This document shows, piece by piece, positions 8,688-17,546 of a stretch of 41,860 nt of DNA; position 1 is the first letter of the stretch; the number at the start of each line of letters is the position of its first letter. The stretch covers positions 1 to 41,860 of the forward strand of contig NZ_PSRT01000076.1 of assembly GCF_004212635.1 (NCBI RefSeq), read 5' to 3'. The position numbers and the translations under genes are program-made. The stretch is from Bradyrhizobium genosp. SA-3. GTDB lineage: Bacteria; Pseudomonadota; Alphaproteobacteria; Rhizobiales; Xanthobacteraceae. The notes beneath the pieces are model-generated. The model was not told the origin of the DNA and searched no databases. It saw only the letters and a list, made by a program, of their open reading frames with translations.

Positions 8688-9590
8688 ATGGCTGAGACAA
8701 CTACGGCCGCAAGCCTGGCTTTCGTGGTCGGTCCGAGCGAAAAGCGCTGGTGCTATAGAGCACTCAAGGCAAGCGTTCCACAAATGCTCGTGCTCCCACT
8801 GCTACTGTTTATGCTGGCGTTCTACGCTGTGCCCGTCGCGTCGATGCTCTTGCGCAGCTTAAACGATCCCACTTGGTCGTTAGACCACTATGCGGCTCTG
8901 CCGGGCGACGTCCTCTTCCTTAAAGTCTTCTGGATTACGCTCAGGACATCATTCGTGGTTACGCTCGCCACACTGGTGCTGGCCTACCCAGTGGCAATGG
9001 CGCTCTGTCGCGCCCGCTTTAGCGCCCCGTTGATCCTGATCGTCATCCTGTTGCCGTTCTGGACGTCCGTGCTAGTGCGAAGCTACGCGTGGATGGTGCT
9101 GCTGGGTCGCCGTGGCTTGATCAACGAGTCGCTGCTGGCGCTTGGTTTGGTCGAGCACCCGATCCAGCTGCTAAACACGACCCTCGCAACCGAGATTGCC
9201 ATGACACACATCTTGCTGCCGTACATGATCCTGCCGATCGCCAATGCGCTGCGGCAGATCGATCCGTCGCTGGCGCGTGCCGCTTCTGGGTTGGGTGCCA
9301 CGCCATGGGGCACGTTCCGGCAAGTCATTCTCCCCCTCTCGATGCCCGGCGTCGCCGCTGGCGTGGTGCTCGTGTTCGTGCTGGCCCTCGGATTCTACAT
9401 CACGCCTGTCTTAGTGGGCAGCTCGCGTGACATTACGATCTCAATGCTGATTGCTCAGGAGGTCGGTCAGCTCCACTGGGGTAATGCTGCGACGCTCTCG
9501 GCCGTGTTGCTCGCAACAGCCCTTGGCCTCATTGGGCTAGCCAGCCGGTTGCTGGGAGTCGGCAGTGCATTCCGGATGAACTTGCGATGA
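8688..9590 (+). CDS. ABC transporter permease, PotB type
   Basis: The 300-residue inner-membrane permease has about six hydrophobic helices (for example LVLPLLLFMLAFYAVPV near the start and LILIVILLPFWTSVL mid-protein). The EAA loop that contacts the ATPase is in the block AASGLGATPWGTFRQVILPL followed by MPGVAAG. ATG 8688 has GAGGCGG just upstream and lies nine bases after the ATPase stop; its 3' end overlaps the next permease start by four bases (ATGA). It pairs with the 9587 permease to form the channel of the importer. Confidence 0.9.
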   Translation: MAETTTAASLAFVVGPSEKRWCYRALKASVPQMLVLPLLLFMLAFYAVPVASMLLRSLNDPTWSLDHYAALPGDVLFLKVFWITLRTSFVVTLATLVLAYPVAMALCRARFSAPLILIVILLPFWTSVLVRSYAWMVLLGRRGLINESLLALGLVEHPIQLLNTTLATEIAMTHILLPYMILPIANALRQIDPSLARAASGLGATPWGTFRQVILPLSMPGVAAGVVLVFVLALGFYITPVLVGSSRDITISMLIAQEVGQLHWGNAATLSAVLLATALGLIGLASRLLGVGSAFRMNLR

Positions 9591-10393
9591 GCGCTGCATC
9601 ACGCTGGCCGATCCGGCTGCTGCGGGGCACAATTGTCGGACTGCTCCTACTGTTCCTTGCCTTTCCAATTGTCGTGGTTTGTCTCGTTTCCTTCTCCTCG
9701 GCGAGCTACCTGACGTTCCCACCGCCCGCCTTCAGCTTCAAATGGTACGTCGCCTATTTGGGCAACGCCGAGTGGATGGAAGCCACTTGGCTCAGCGTCT
9801 GGATCGCGGCATGCGTGGTGCTGTTGTCGACGACGCTCGGAACCTTGTCCGCTATCGGCATTACCCGATTGCCACCGCCTTTGCGCGTCCTTACGACCGG
9901 CCTCATTCTATCGCCGATGATCGTGCCAGTGATCGTGTTGGCGATCGGTATCTACTACGTCTACTCTCGCTACGGACTTGTCGGGACACCGATCGCGATC
10001 GTGCTGGCGCACACCTGCCTCGCCGTGCCGTTTGTGGTGACAAGCGTCAGCGCCAGCCTTGCTGGCATCGATCATCGGCTTGAACAAGCGGCGCTCAGTC
10101 TGGGAGCCACGCCCAGCGGCACATTCTGGCAGGTGACACTGCCACTGATTCGGCCGGGAGTTCTTGTTGGCGCGCTATTCGCGTTCATCACCTCCTTTGA
10201 TGAGTTGGTCGTGGCACTGTTTCTGTCAGGATCCGGCGCCGTGACGTTGCCGCGACGCATGTGGGACGATCTGCTCTACGAGATCAATCCCACGATTGCG
10301 GCTATTTCAACGCTCACGATCGTTCTGGCAGCTGTGATGCTTGTCGCCGCACATTTCTTACGTAAGCGCACCGAGCAACTGCGAACTGTCTGA
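9587..10393 (+). CDS. ABC transporter permease, PotC type
   Basis: The 268-residue inner-membrane permease begins at ATG 9587, inside the stop of the PotB-type gene. It has six predicted helices and the EAA loop LEQAALSLGATPSGTFWQVT with LPLIRPGVL following, then FAFITSFDELVVALFLSG, the characteristic PotC/YdcV ending. It completes an apparently intact four-gene importer. A second, decayed permease pair of the same family lies at 20945-22144; the two PotC proteins share the SFDE(L/V)VVA block. Confidence 0.9.
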   Translation: MSAASRWPIRLLRGTIVGLLLLFLAFPIVVVCLVSFSSASYLTFPPPAFSFKWYVAYLGNAEWMEATWLSVWIAACVVLLSTTLGTLSAIGITRLPPPLRVLTTGLILSPMIVPVIVLAIGIYYVYSRYGLVGTPIAIVLAHTCLAVPFVVTSVSASLAGIDHRLEQAALSLGATPSGTFWQVTLPLIRPGVLVGALFAFITSFDELVVALFLSGSGAVTLPRRMWDDLLYEINPTIAAISTLTIVLAAVMLVAAHFLRKRTEQLRTV

Positions 10394-10584
10394 AAGTAAA
10401 CTTCCCCACTTCGTGAGAAAAAAATGCGGCTTTCGATGTTGACTCGATGGCTAAAGGCGACCGAAACGCGAGGCAAGGGCGTTGCCTGCACGCAACGACC
10501 CGCGCAGTTATGAGATGAAGGTCGAGAGGAACATTGTCTTTATCTAGAGCCGGCCAGCGCGGGGAACAGCATCGTGTCGAAGCA
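10394..10584. other. Intergenic stretch after the importer operon
   Basis: No gene is visible. The sequence TTCCCCACTTCGTGAGAAA followed by an A-run (10408-10430) is the only low-complexity element near the end of the importer operon, but it does not form a convincing terminator hairpin. A short inverted repeat GCGTTGCCTGCACGCAACG lies at about 10480-10498. Confidence 0.3.
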
Positions 10585-11004
10585 GAGCCTGATTGTACCG
10601 GAGGCACTCTGGGAGATCGCACGGCGCCATCTCGTCGGCATCAAGGCTCGATCGAACACAACCCTACGATGATCAGGGAAGCAGGATTCGGCCGCATCAA
10701 GATGTCGTGCATCAATCCCGCGCGTGTCGTCCTGATCGCGTGCGCCCTGTCCGGCACCGGACTGGCAGTCGGAGGCGCGTGCTTCCCGCGAACGATCGAT
10801 GATCTAAAAGCCGGCATCGATCTCGGTGGTGGGCAGCTCGGCGCCTTGCATATGGACCTTGAGCCCGACCTCCGCCTACGCCGCATCGAGGATTGCGTAT
10901 CGCTGCTGGAAGGCTGGATCAGGGTCGCAAGCGACCACGGTATGTCGATCGAGGCGCTTCCGTGCGCCGAGGCGCAATCTCTCGCACAGGGAGCGGTCGC
11001 TTGA
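10585..11004 (+). pseudogene. Truncated sugar-phosphate isomerase/epimerase-like gene (TIM barrel)
   Basis: The frame ending at TGA 11002-11004 contains MIREAGFGRIKMSC, GGACFPRTIDDLKAGID, LGALHMDLEPDLRLRRIEDC and SLLEGWIRVASDHGM. Each block has its counterpart in the intact isomerase at 15616-16458 (IIRDAGFDGAGVRF, QCYPKTVDELKPVLE, HINLQPDVRPRRLEAC, LLEGWRRLAEQSGV). It stops just after the position where the intact protein carries its metal-binding HIETH, so the catalytic half is gone. The N-terminal part (ALWEIARR, about 10595) is in another frame, indicating a shift near 10650. Its stop overlaps the TTG start of the ferredoxin reductase (TTGA). This is either an ancestral gene fused to a deletion or a short surviving leader of the reductase operon. 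Confidence 0.65.
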
Positions 11005-12236
11005 GCGACGAACCCGCAATGGTTATCGTCGGTGCGGGCGAGGCCGGAACGGCCGCAGCGATTGCCTTGCGCGAGGGCGGCTGGCGGGGCCCAGTCATTC
11101 TGATCGGCAACGAAGCTATGTTGCCATATGAACGACCGCCACTGTCTAAGGCGATCCTGGTCGAGGAGACGGATCCTGGACCCAAGCTTCTCGTCAATCC
11201 CGAGCGCCTCGCAGAGTTGGCAATAAATTACTTCGCCGGACGAAACGTCGACTTGATAGATCGCGGGGCACACACGGTCACACTCTCCAACGGGGTCCAG
11301 CTGGCCTACGAACGGCTCCTGCTGACCACCGGCGCCCGCCCTCGAAAATTGACCGTTCCGGTCGCGCCAGGAAGCAGAATGGCGACGTTGCGCACGTATG
11401 CGGACGCGTTGGCTATTCGCCGAATGATTGGGCGAGGGTGCGAAGTGGTCGTCATTGGCGGCGGCTTCATCGGGCTCGAAGTTGCTGCGAGCGCTGTATC
11501 GAGAGGCGCTTCGGTCACAGTGGTTGAGGCCGGCACGCGGCTACTGACGCGGGCAGTCCCGGCGCCCTTGGCCGACCTCGTCAGGGCCAAGCACGAGGAT
11601 GCGGGCGTGCGCATCGAGACCGGCGCAATGGTCGAGCGTATCGACGTGAATGGACGGCGCTCTAGGGTCCTGCTGGCAGACGGCCGCACGCACCTCGCGG
11701 ATCTAGTGCTCGTTGGGATCGGCGTCGTGCCAAACGTCGAACTCGCGCAAGCGGCTGGGTTGACAGTCGACAACGGCATCGTGCTTGACGAGATGCTGAC
11801 TACCTCGGATCCCCACATCTTCGCGGCAGGCGACTGCTGTTCGTTCCCGCATCGGCTCTACGGCAAGCGGATCAGGGTGGAGGCATGGCGTAACGCGTGG
11901 CAACAGGGTGCAGCGGCCGCAGCCAACATATTGGGCGCGAACCGTCCCTACGAGAACGTGCCGTGGTTCTGGTCGGATCAATACGACGAGACGCTCCAAG
12001 TCGCCGGTCTCTGCTGTGAAGAGGACGTCTTGGTAGCCAGAAATATTGGCGCGAAGGACCGGCTCTTCTTCCATCTGGCCGCCGACGGACGCTTGGTCGC
12101 CGCATGCGGCTTCGGTAGCCGCGGTACGATCGCCAAGGAAATACGTTTCGCCGAGATAATGATAGGCAGGCAGCTTGCTCCTAAGGCTAAGGCGCTCGCA
12201 GATCCAGCGATTGGTATGAAGTCTCTCTTGATTTAG
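11001..12236 (+). CDS. FAD-dependent ferredoxin reductase (oxygenase electron-transfer component)
   Basis: The 411-residue flavoprotein moves electrons from NAD(P)H to a ferredoxin. It shows the FAD-binding GAGEAG at residues 11-16, then YERPPLSK typical of rubredoxin/ferredoxin reductases (PuxA, BphA4, RhdA type), the second dinucleotide fold VVVIGGGFIGLEVA (Gly153-Gly158), the FAD site IFAAGDCCSFP, and the late block WRNAWQQG...VPWFWSDQYD found in this family. TTG 11001 is chosen because it overlaps the preceding stop and has a purine-rich AGGGAGCGG upstream; ATG 11019 is the alternative. The obvious partner is the Rieske ferredoxin at 18688, with the membrane di-iron hydroxylase at 17547 as terminal oxygenase. 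Confidence 0.9.
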   Translation: MSDEPAMVIVGAGEAGTAAAIALREGGWRGPVILIGNEAMLPYERPPLSKAILVEETDPGPKLLVNPERLAELAINYFAGRNVDLIDRGAHTVTLSNGVQLAYERLLLTTGARPRKLTVPVAPGSRMATLRTYADALAIRRMIGRGCEVVVIGGGFIGLEVAASAVSRGASVTVVEAGTRLLTRAVPAPLADLVRAKHEDAGVRIETGAMVERIDVNGRRSRVLLADGRTHLADLVLVGIGVVPNVELAQAAGLTVDNGIVLDEMLTTSDPHIFAAGDCCSFPHRLYGKRIRVEAWRNAWQQGAAAAANILGANRPYENVPWFWSDQYDETLQVAGLCCEEDVLVARNIGAKDRLFFHLAADGRLVAACGFGSRGTIAKEIRFAEIMIGRQLAPKAKALADPAIGMKSLLI

Positions 12237-12261
12237 CATTCCTGCAATGTGCAGGCGGAGG

Positions 12262-12774
12262 CACAAAGAGTACCTATGGCTGGCTTGGGACTGTTGCGCC
12301 TGGAGCCCATGGCACGGCCGAGAACGAGCTCAACGCTGTGGTACAGGAAGGTTACGTGCAGGGCGTCTCGACCCGCTCGGTCGACGATCTGGTGCTGGCC
12401 ATGAGGATGAGCGGCATCTCGAAGAGCCAGGTGAGACTGCTCTGCGCCGAGATCGACGACAAGGTGAAGGCGTTCCTCGCCTTTCCGTATCGGGGCGACT
12501 GGCCCCTTTGTGGATCGACCTGACCTACGTGAAGGTGCGCCAGCCGGGCCGCGGTCGCGGTGATTGTCGCGGTTGGCGTCAACAGTGACGGCCGGCGCGA
12601 AACTCTCGGCATGGACATTGGTTCTTCCGAAGCCGCGACGTTCTGGACGGCGTTCTTGCGCAGGCTTGCACGACGCGGCTTGCGCGGCGCCAAGCTGGTC
12701 GTGTCTGATGCCCATGAGGGCATCAAGGCCACTGTCGCCAAGGTGCTCAACGCTAGTTGGCAGCGTTGCCGCCT
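12262..12774 (+). pseudogene. IS256-family transposase, 5' part, interrupted by IS1182
   Basis: The frames read ELNAVVQEGYVQGVSTRSVD, DLVLAMRMSGISKSQV, KVKAFLAFP, TYVKVRQ, and after shifts VAVGVNSDGRRETLGMDIG, FLRRLARRGLRGAKLVVSDA and HEGIKATVAKVLN with ASWQRCR. This is the central catalytic part of IS256 transposases (VSDAHEG carries a catalytic Asp). The coding sequence is cut at WQRCR by the IS1182 element and resumes at 14228. It also lacks its first third and has internal frameshifts. Confidence 0.8.
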
Positions 12775-12775
12775 G

Positions 12776-14226
12776 GGGCCGTTGAAATAGATGGAATTGG
12801 TTGTTCCCTTCTCGTCTTCGCAATCGGCGGAGCGGTTGGATGTTGGGGCACAAGGAGCGGGATCAGTTGGAGCTCTTCATTACTGGTCCGCTCAGGTGAC
12901 GAGCACGTGCTGGTGCGGGTCAAATCGTGTACTCGACCAGAGGTTACCGACTGTTATTGCGCCAACGACGGCCGGCCCGGCATCGATCCCCAAGTGGCGG
13001 TACGGCTAATGCTCGTCGGTCGGCTCCGGCGTCGTCCAGGATCGTAGACTTGAGGCCCAAATCAACATCGCCATTCGCTGGCTTGCCGGTTACGGTCTGC
13101 ATGACCAGATGCCGCACCATTCGAGACTGACACGCATTCGTCAGCGCTGGGGCGAAGAGCGGTTCCGCCGGATCTTCAAGCGGGCTGTCGAGGCTTGCCA
13201 AGGCCAAGATCGCTACCGTCGAAGTGGTCCACATCGATGCCTCGCTGATCCGCGCCAATGTGAGTTGGGAGAGGCTCGCCGACTGGCACGTGGAGAATGT
13301 GCTGAGCGAGGATCAGGCGGAGACCGAGATCGAGAAAAAGGGCGGCAAAGCGGCAAATACAAGAAGGCCTGCACGACCGATCCCGATGCGACGATGGCTG
13401 CGAATGCCCGCAACCGGCGACTGAAGCGCACCTACAAGCAACACGCTACAGTCGATGACAAGGTCAGAGTCATTCTCGACGTCGCGGTCACGACTGGACA
13501 AACGAACGAAAGGCGAGATGATCGCGCCGCAAGTGGACGAAGTCGACGGCATGACGGGAATCGATACTAAAACGGTCACGGCGGATGCCAGCTATGCCTA
13601 TGCGGAGGTCATGGCGCTCTTGAGCGGCGAGGCATCGATGCGCTGACACCGGCCAAGACAAAGCCGATCAAGAGCCGCGTACCGCTAAGACGCTTTCGTT
13701 ACGACGCAAGCACGATCTCTTGAGGTGCTCGCGAGGGCGTATCTTGCGCCCCGTGCGGCCCATCAAGCACGGCCGTTCTTCTATTCGAAGGAAGGATTGC
13801 GCCCAGTGTCCGCTCAAGGGCTACCGCCTATCGAAGGGGCGGTCAACAAGGCAGTCGTTCTCAGCGATGACTACCCTGTCTTGCTCCATGTCCGACGCCG
13901 GCGAGCGATGGAGCAAAGAGGATCAACGGCCCTATCAACGCCACCGTTGGCGTCCCGAAGGCTTCCACGGCGAGGCCAAAACCTGGCACGGCTTGCTGCG
14001 CTGTGCGGCGCGGTCTCGCCAACATGAAGATCCAGGCCCACTTGACGGCGGCCGCTATAAACCTCAAACGGCTGGCAGCCGCTCTCGTTGCATTTACTCT
14101 CCGTTGGATTATCGCTGTAGTGCGGTTGTAGTCCTCAGATCGAATCGCGAGTTTTGAGCCGACCCCGCCATGACAGGGCTGATCGCTGCATAGCGCGAAA
14201 TCTATCGGCCACTTCTTCAACGACCC
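12776..14226 (+). mobile_element. IS1182-family element inserted in an IS256 transposase gene
   Basis: The element is bounded by imperfect inverted repeats: left GGGCCGTTGAAATAGATGG (from 12776) and the reverse complement of the right end GGGTCGTTGAAGAAGTGGC (ending 14226). Directly outside lie the two halves of one IS256 gene (WQRCR to the left, VHFMRN to the right), so the boundaries are supported by the target. No clean target duplication can be read. Its transposase (about 12841-14157) is inactivated by several frameshifts. Confidence 0.75.
12841..14157 (+). pseudogene. IS1182-family transposase, multiply frameshifted
   Basis: Pieces in all three plus frames align to the IS1182 transposase: LGHKERDQLELF, YCANDGRPGIDPQVAVRLML, WLAGYGLHDQMPHHS, RQRWGEERFRRIFKR, VVHIDASLIRANVSWE with the first catalytic Asp, KKGGKAANTRRP/YKQH, and near the end YQRHRWRPEGFHGEAKTWHG. 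Full-length members are near 450-480 residues; this copy spans the right length but needs at least five frame changes. It cannot make a functional protein. Confidence 0.8.
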
Positions 14227-14227
14227 T

Positions 14228-14408
14228 CGTCCACTTCATGCGCAACGGCCTCGCGCATGCCGGCAAGAGCGGGCGGGGCGTCGTCCGGCTTCATCTTCGG
14301 CGCGTTTGCCCAGGACGACGCCGAGGCCGCACGAGCGCAGTGGCGAAAGGTCGCCGCCCAGCTCCGTCCCAAGCTATCCAAGCTTGCCGCCTTCCTCGAG
14401 AGCGAAGG
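14228..14408 (+). pseudogene. IS256-family transposase, 3' part (continuation after IS1182)
   Basis: VHFMRNGLAHAGKSGRGVV, then in the next frame FAQDDAEAARAQWRKVAAQL and RPKLSKLAAFLESE, which is the continuation of the 12262-12774 transposase. It ends near 14405, before the C-terminal third with the last catalytic Glu. The stretch 14409-14470 is unassigned and abuts the group II intron. Confidence 0.75.
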
Positions 14409-14470
14409 CGTTACTCATTCACCCATCGTACCAAGGTGTTTGCTGACGGCACGATACGGAAGATTCATGC

Positions 14471-14955
14471 GTGACCCCAGGAGACCTGTCTGTTCCCGGC
14501 CAGCAACCGGGTAGGTGACCCTATAAGCGGAAGCGAAGTGAGAAGTGATGCACAGGCAGAAGCCGGAGAACGTAATAGTACCTGAAGCGCGAGACGAACA
14601 ACTCGCGTGACCAGCAACGGCGGATCGAGAGTGGTTCGGGGAAGGACGTTCGTGAAAGGATCGAGGCAGGATAGTTCGCGATAGATGAGCAACAAGCGTG
14701 AAGATGGAATGGTCCCTTTGTGAAGACCCGAACGTCACGCGTCGAGGAAACTACCCGATCATCTGGTAAGCGCGGAAGCAGAAGGTCCACTCTCTGGTGG
14801 GCAAGGTCTACTCACGCAAGAACCTGAAGCTTGCGTGGGCAGCGCGTTCGCGCCAATCAAAGGGCAAGCGGCGCAGATAAGGTGACCATCGAGGAATTCG
14901 AGACCCGTCTGGATGAGAATCTGGAACGGCTCCATCAAGAACTCCGTGAGAACAC
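14471..14955 (+). mobile_element. 5' part of a bacterial group II intron with start of its reverse transcriptase
   Basis: The frames KVYSRKNLKLAWAA, then after shifts KVTIEEFETRLDENLERLHQ and ELREN (about 14790-14955) match the N-terminus of group II intron reverse transcriptase/maturases (LtrA-like). The 300 bases upstream have the structured, poorly coding character of intron domains I to III. I place the 5' boundary at GTGACC 14471, which only resembles the GUGYG consensus. The protein frame is broken and ends at about 14955, where the sequence continues with a piece of the same gene on the opposite strand. Confidence 0.5.
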
Positions 14956-15117
14956 CTTCTCAAAAATCGGCTCCAAGCGATTGACCAGCGCCTGCTGACA
15001 CACCCGTCGTAGACCGAGGGTATGCCTAACGGCCTCGTCTTGCCGGGGCCCGCCTTTTTGGAATCTCCAATCGTCGGACGGCTTGCGGCTGATAGAATTC
15101 AACGGGCTGAGTCGCAC
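14935..15117 (-). pseudogene. Group II intron reverse transcriptase fragment in inverted orientation
   Basis: The minus frame contains TLGLRRVCQQALVNRLEPIF followed by EKVF, corresponding to the conserved block LGIPTVYDRVCQQALLNRLEPIFEPVFD that lies just after the N-terminal region preserved on the plus strand at 14790-14955. The two fragments face each other and share bases around 14935-14960, so an inversion broke the intron ORF here. Confidence 0.6.
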
Positions 15118-15372
15118 CGATTTGCACCGTACTTTGCTGAATTTCGGCGCATGCCGCGCGAAAATTGCAAGGAACGAACGTGAGCCTACGTTATCTTCGG
15201 CGAAGGTAAGATGAAACGTCGTTCAGCAGACGGTGTTCATTCTCGACATCAGCTATGAGCTTAACCGAGAAGTCCCCGCGACAACGGAATCGCCGTCGTG
15301 TTTAGTCAGAACGACAGCGCGTCATACCCTCGCGTGACGCTCTAACCCAGCTAAGAAAAGGAGAAAGGCGTG

Positions 15373-15612
15373 ATGTCCGACGACTCGGTTGAGGCCTACG
15401 TGCGCGATAGGGTAAGCGTACTTCCCGAGATCCTCGACAAGGATATGACTCAGGCCCCCGGGATAGTACTGGCCGGGCTCACTGCGAGTGCGGCCAAGGT
15501 GACCGAGCACGCTGATTTTTACAATCTCAAGCCGAGTCGTACGGTGGATAGTCCGAACGACGATATCGTCTCGCACACGACCACGAGTAGTAGGCTCTGG
15601 GCGGGGACCTGA
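15373..15612 (+). CDS. Small protein of unknown function upstream of the isomerase
   Basis: The 79-codon frame starts at ATG 15373 (GTG 15370 directly before it) with a strong AAAGGAGAAAGG four to fifteen bases upstream, and stops three bases before the isomerase start. The middle reads LPEILDKDMTQAPGIVLAGL and TEHADFYNLKPSRTVDSPN. I do not recognise the family. The last residues SSRLWAGT are followed by a stop, so the frame could be the N-terminus of a longer protein truncated by a junction at about 15612. It is probably translated and coupled to the isomerase. Confidence 0.45.
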   Translation: MSDDSVEAYVRDRVSVLPEILDKDMTQAPGIVLAGLTASAAKVTEHADFYNLKPSRTVDSPNDDIVSHTTTSSRLWAGT

Positions 15613-15615
15613 CGA

Positions 15616-16458
15616 ATGGCCCAGCAATTGCGAGTCCTGCAGTCGCTCTGGGCGATGGAGCGGCGGCTGGCCGACACTCCGGAATGGCCGCTGCAGAGGC
15701 AGCTCGAGATCATCCGCGATGCTGGATTTGACGGTGCTGGAGTGCGCTTTGTGGACCCCGTCTTTGCAGCCGAGGCGACACGCTTCCTGAGCTCGCATGG
15801 TATGATCTGGCAGGCGCAGTGCTATCCGAAGACCGTCGATGAATTAAAGCCGGTGCTTGAGCTGGTGGCGCGGCTCGGCGCCGATCACATCAACCTGCAG
15901 CCGGATGTTCGGCCACGACGGCTGGAGGCCTGCATTCCTCTACTTGAAGGCTGGCGGCGGCTGGCGGAACAGAGCGGCGTCGCCGTGCACATCGAGACCC
16001 ATCGCGACCGCATGACGACCGATCTGTTCTTTACGCTCCAGCTTCTCGATTGCTTTCCCGATCTGCGGCTGACGGCTGATGTCTCGCATTATTTGGTTGG
16101 CCGCGAATTTGCCTCACCAGTCGATGACACCAACCACGCGCTGATCCACCGCATTCTCGACAACGCCTGGGGCATTCACGGCCGCATCGCCAGTCGAGAG
16201 CAGATTCAGGTTTCCCTTGGCTTTCCACAGCACAAGGACTTGGTTTCCTTGTTCATGGGTTGGTGGGAATACGGGATGCGCTCCTGGAAGAGGCGCGCCA
16301 CGCCGGATGCGACTCTGACTTTCCTCTGTGAACTGGGTCCGGCACCTTATGCCATCACAGGTCCGGACGGCAAAGAACTATCCGATCGTTGGCAGGACGC
16401 GTTGCTTATGAAAGACATGATTCGGTCCTTGTGGAATCGGATCGCTAAAGAGCCGTGA
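15616..16458 (+). CDS. Sugar-phosphate isomerase/epimerase-like TIM-barrel protein
   Basis: The 280-residue protein belongs to the xylose-isomerase-like/AP-endonuclease 2 superfamily, cytoplasmic metal-dependent isomerases, epimerases and dehydratases. The probable metal and acid/base residues are Glu127 and His129 in HIETHRDR, Asp155 and His158 in LTADVSHYLVG, and His188 in GIHGRIASREQ. The start ATG 15616 follows three bases after the small ORF stop. A truncated paralogue sits at 10585-11004 before the ferredoxin reductase. Together with the importer and oxygenase parts this suggests a role in processing a hydroxylated or sugar-like intermediate; the substrate is unknown. Confidence 0.8.
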   Translation: MAQQLRVLQSLWAMERRLADTPEWPLQRQLEIIRDAGFDGAGVRFVDPVFAAEATRFLSSHGMIWQAQCYPKTVDELKPVLELVARLGADHINLQPDVRPRRLEACIPLLEGWRRLAEQSGVAVHIETHRDRMTTDLFFTLQLLDCFPDLRLTADVSHYLVGREFASPVDDTNHALIHRILDNAWGIHGRIASREQIQVSLGFPQHKDLVSLFMGWWEYGMRSWKRRATPDATLTFLCELGPAPYAITGPDGKELSDRWQDALLMKDMIRSLWNRIAKEP

Positions 16459-16519
16459 GATCGAACTGCAAGTATCTGCGTGCTGCCTGAAACTGCTCCC
16501 TGGCACGACCGAAACGCTC

Positions 16520-17412
16520 AGTTCTCTAGGTGAGGCGCTCATAACCAGCTGTCGTTCGTAAGTCAGTTGTGTCCCGCTCGAAAGGGTGGCGGGTGTGTCG
16601 TGCCATCCGTCCGCTCCACGGGCAATGCATCGGCGAATGCCGGTAAGCGGTTCGTCGCGGTGCGCTGGTCCGGCGACAGGTGGTGTCGCGGGTGCACTCG
16701 AAGGTGTAGTCGATGCTGCCGTCGGTCTGGGTGACGAGGTGTTGGACGATGTCACTAGTGATCTTCTTCGGGTTGACGAAATGCGTGATGCCGAACTTGC
16801 GGGGTCCCTGCGGATCCTGTCGACCGCGATCTCCGGCAGCATCGTGAAGTTCTAGGAGCCCATTCCCTGTTGGCCTCATTGATGTCGACGCGATGATCTG
16901 TCGGCGCTGCCCCCTTGGCGATCACGTTAAGCCCGATGCCGGCGATGCCGAACACCACGACGTTCGAGCCCGGCGTGACCTTCGCCTGTTGACGACCGCG
17001 CCCGCGCCGCAGCCGTTTAGCAACCCCTTTTCAAGGGGGCGAGCAGCCCTTGCAATGATAGATCGGCTTGCCTCTGTAGGTGAAGCGGCAGATACCGTCG
17101 GGCATTACGCCTTGCCTTGCATGTGAGGATCGTGGTGCAGAGTGGTCTTCTGGCTGGGCAGCTTTTGCGCTGCCGGCAATCCGGTGTGAAGAGCGGGATG
17201 ACATGATCGCCCAACTTCACCGAGGTCACGCCTGCGCCGATTTCGTGGGTAACGCCGGCATCCTCATGACGAAAATGAACGGAAAAGATACCTTCGCCGC
17301 CGAAGCCCTCGAACGTGTAAGCTCAGTGGGGAGATGCCGGCGGCCTTGATCTCGACGGCCTCCAGCACCGCCTCCTCGTCGGATTGCGGCGAGAAGGGCT
17401 GCAATCGCGCAT
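16520..17412 (-). pseudogene. Class III alcohol dehydrogenase / glutathione-dependent formaldehyde dehydrogenase, decayed
   Basis: On the minus strand, in three frames, the blocks VEIKAAGI (near 17360), GVTSVKLGDHVIPLFTPDCR (17170-17229), the zinc-cysteine region CRQRKSC, VFGIAGIGLNVI (about 16925-16960, NAD fold), KFGITHFVNPKKI and DIVQHLVTQTDGSIDYTFEC follow the order of FrmA/AdhC S-(hydroxymethyl)glutathione dehydrogenase. Frameshifts separate nearly every block and the C-terminus is reduced, so it is dead. The living enzyme would oxidise the formaldehyde-glutathione adduct, as is needed next to N- or O-demethylating oxygenases, which fits the oxygenase genes around it. Confidence 0.75.
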
Positions 17413-17546
17413 GAAAAACTCATTATTTTCTTAAATGGGCAGGGATGCTGTATCACATTTGACCTATAGTCTGCGTGACTGGTCAAACAGCGCAGGACAG
17501 CGACTCCGACTCTCTTGGAGATGATCCGTCAGAATTGGAGAGAGGC

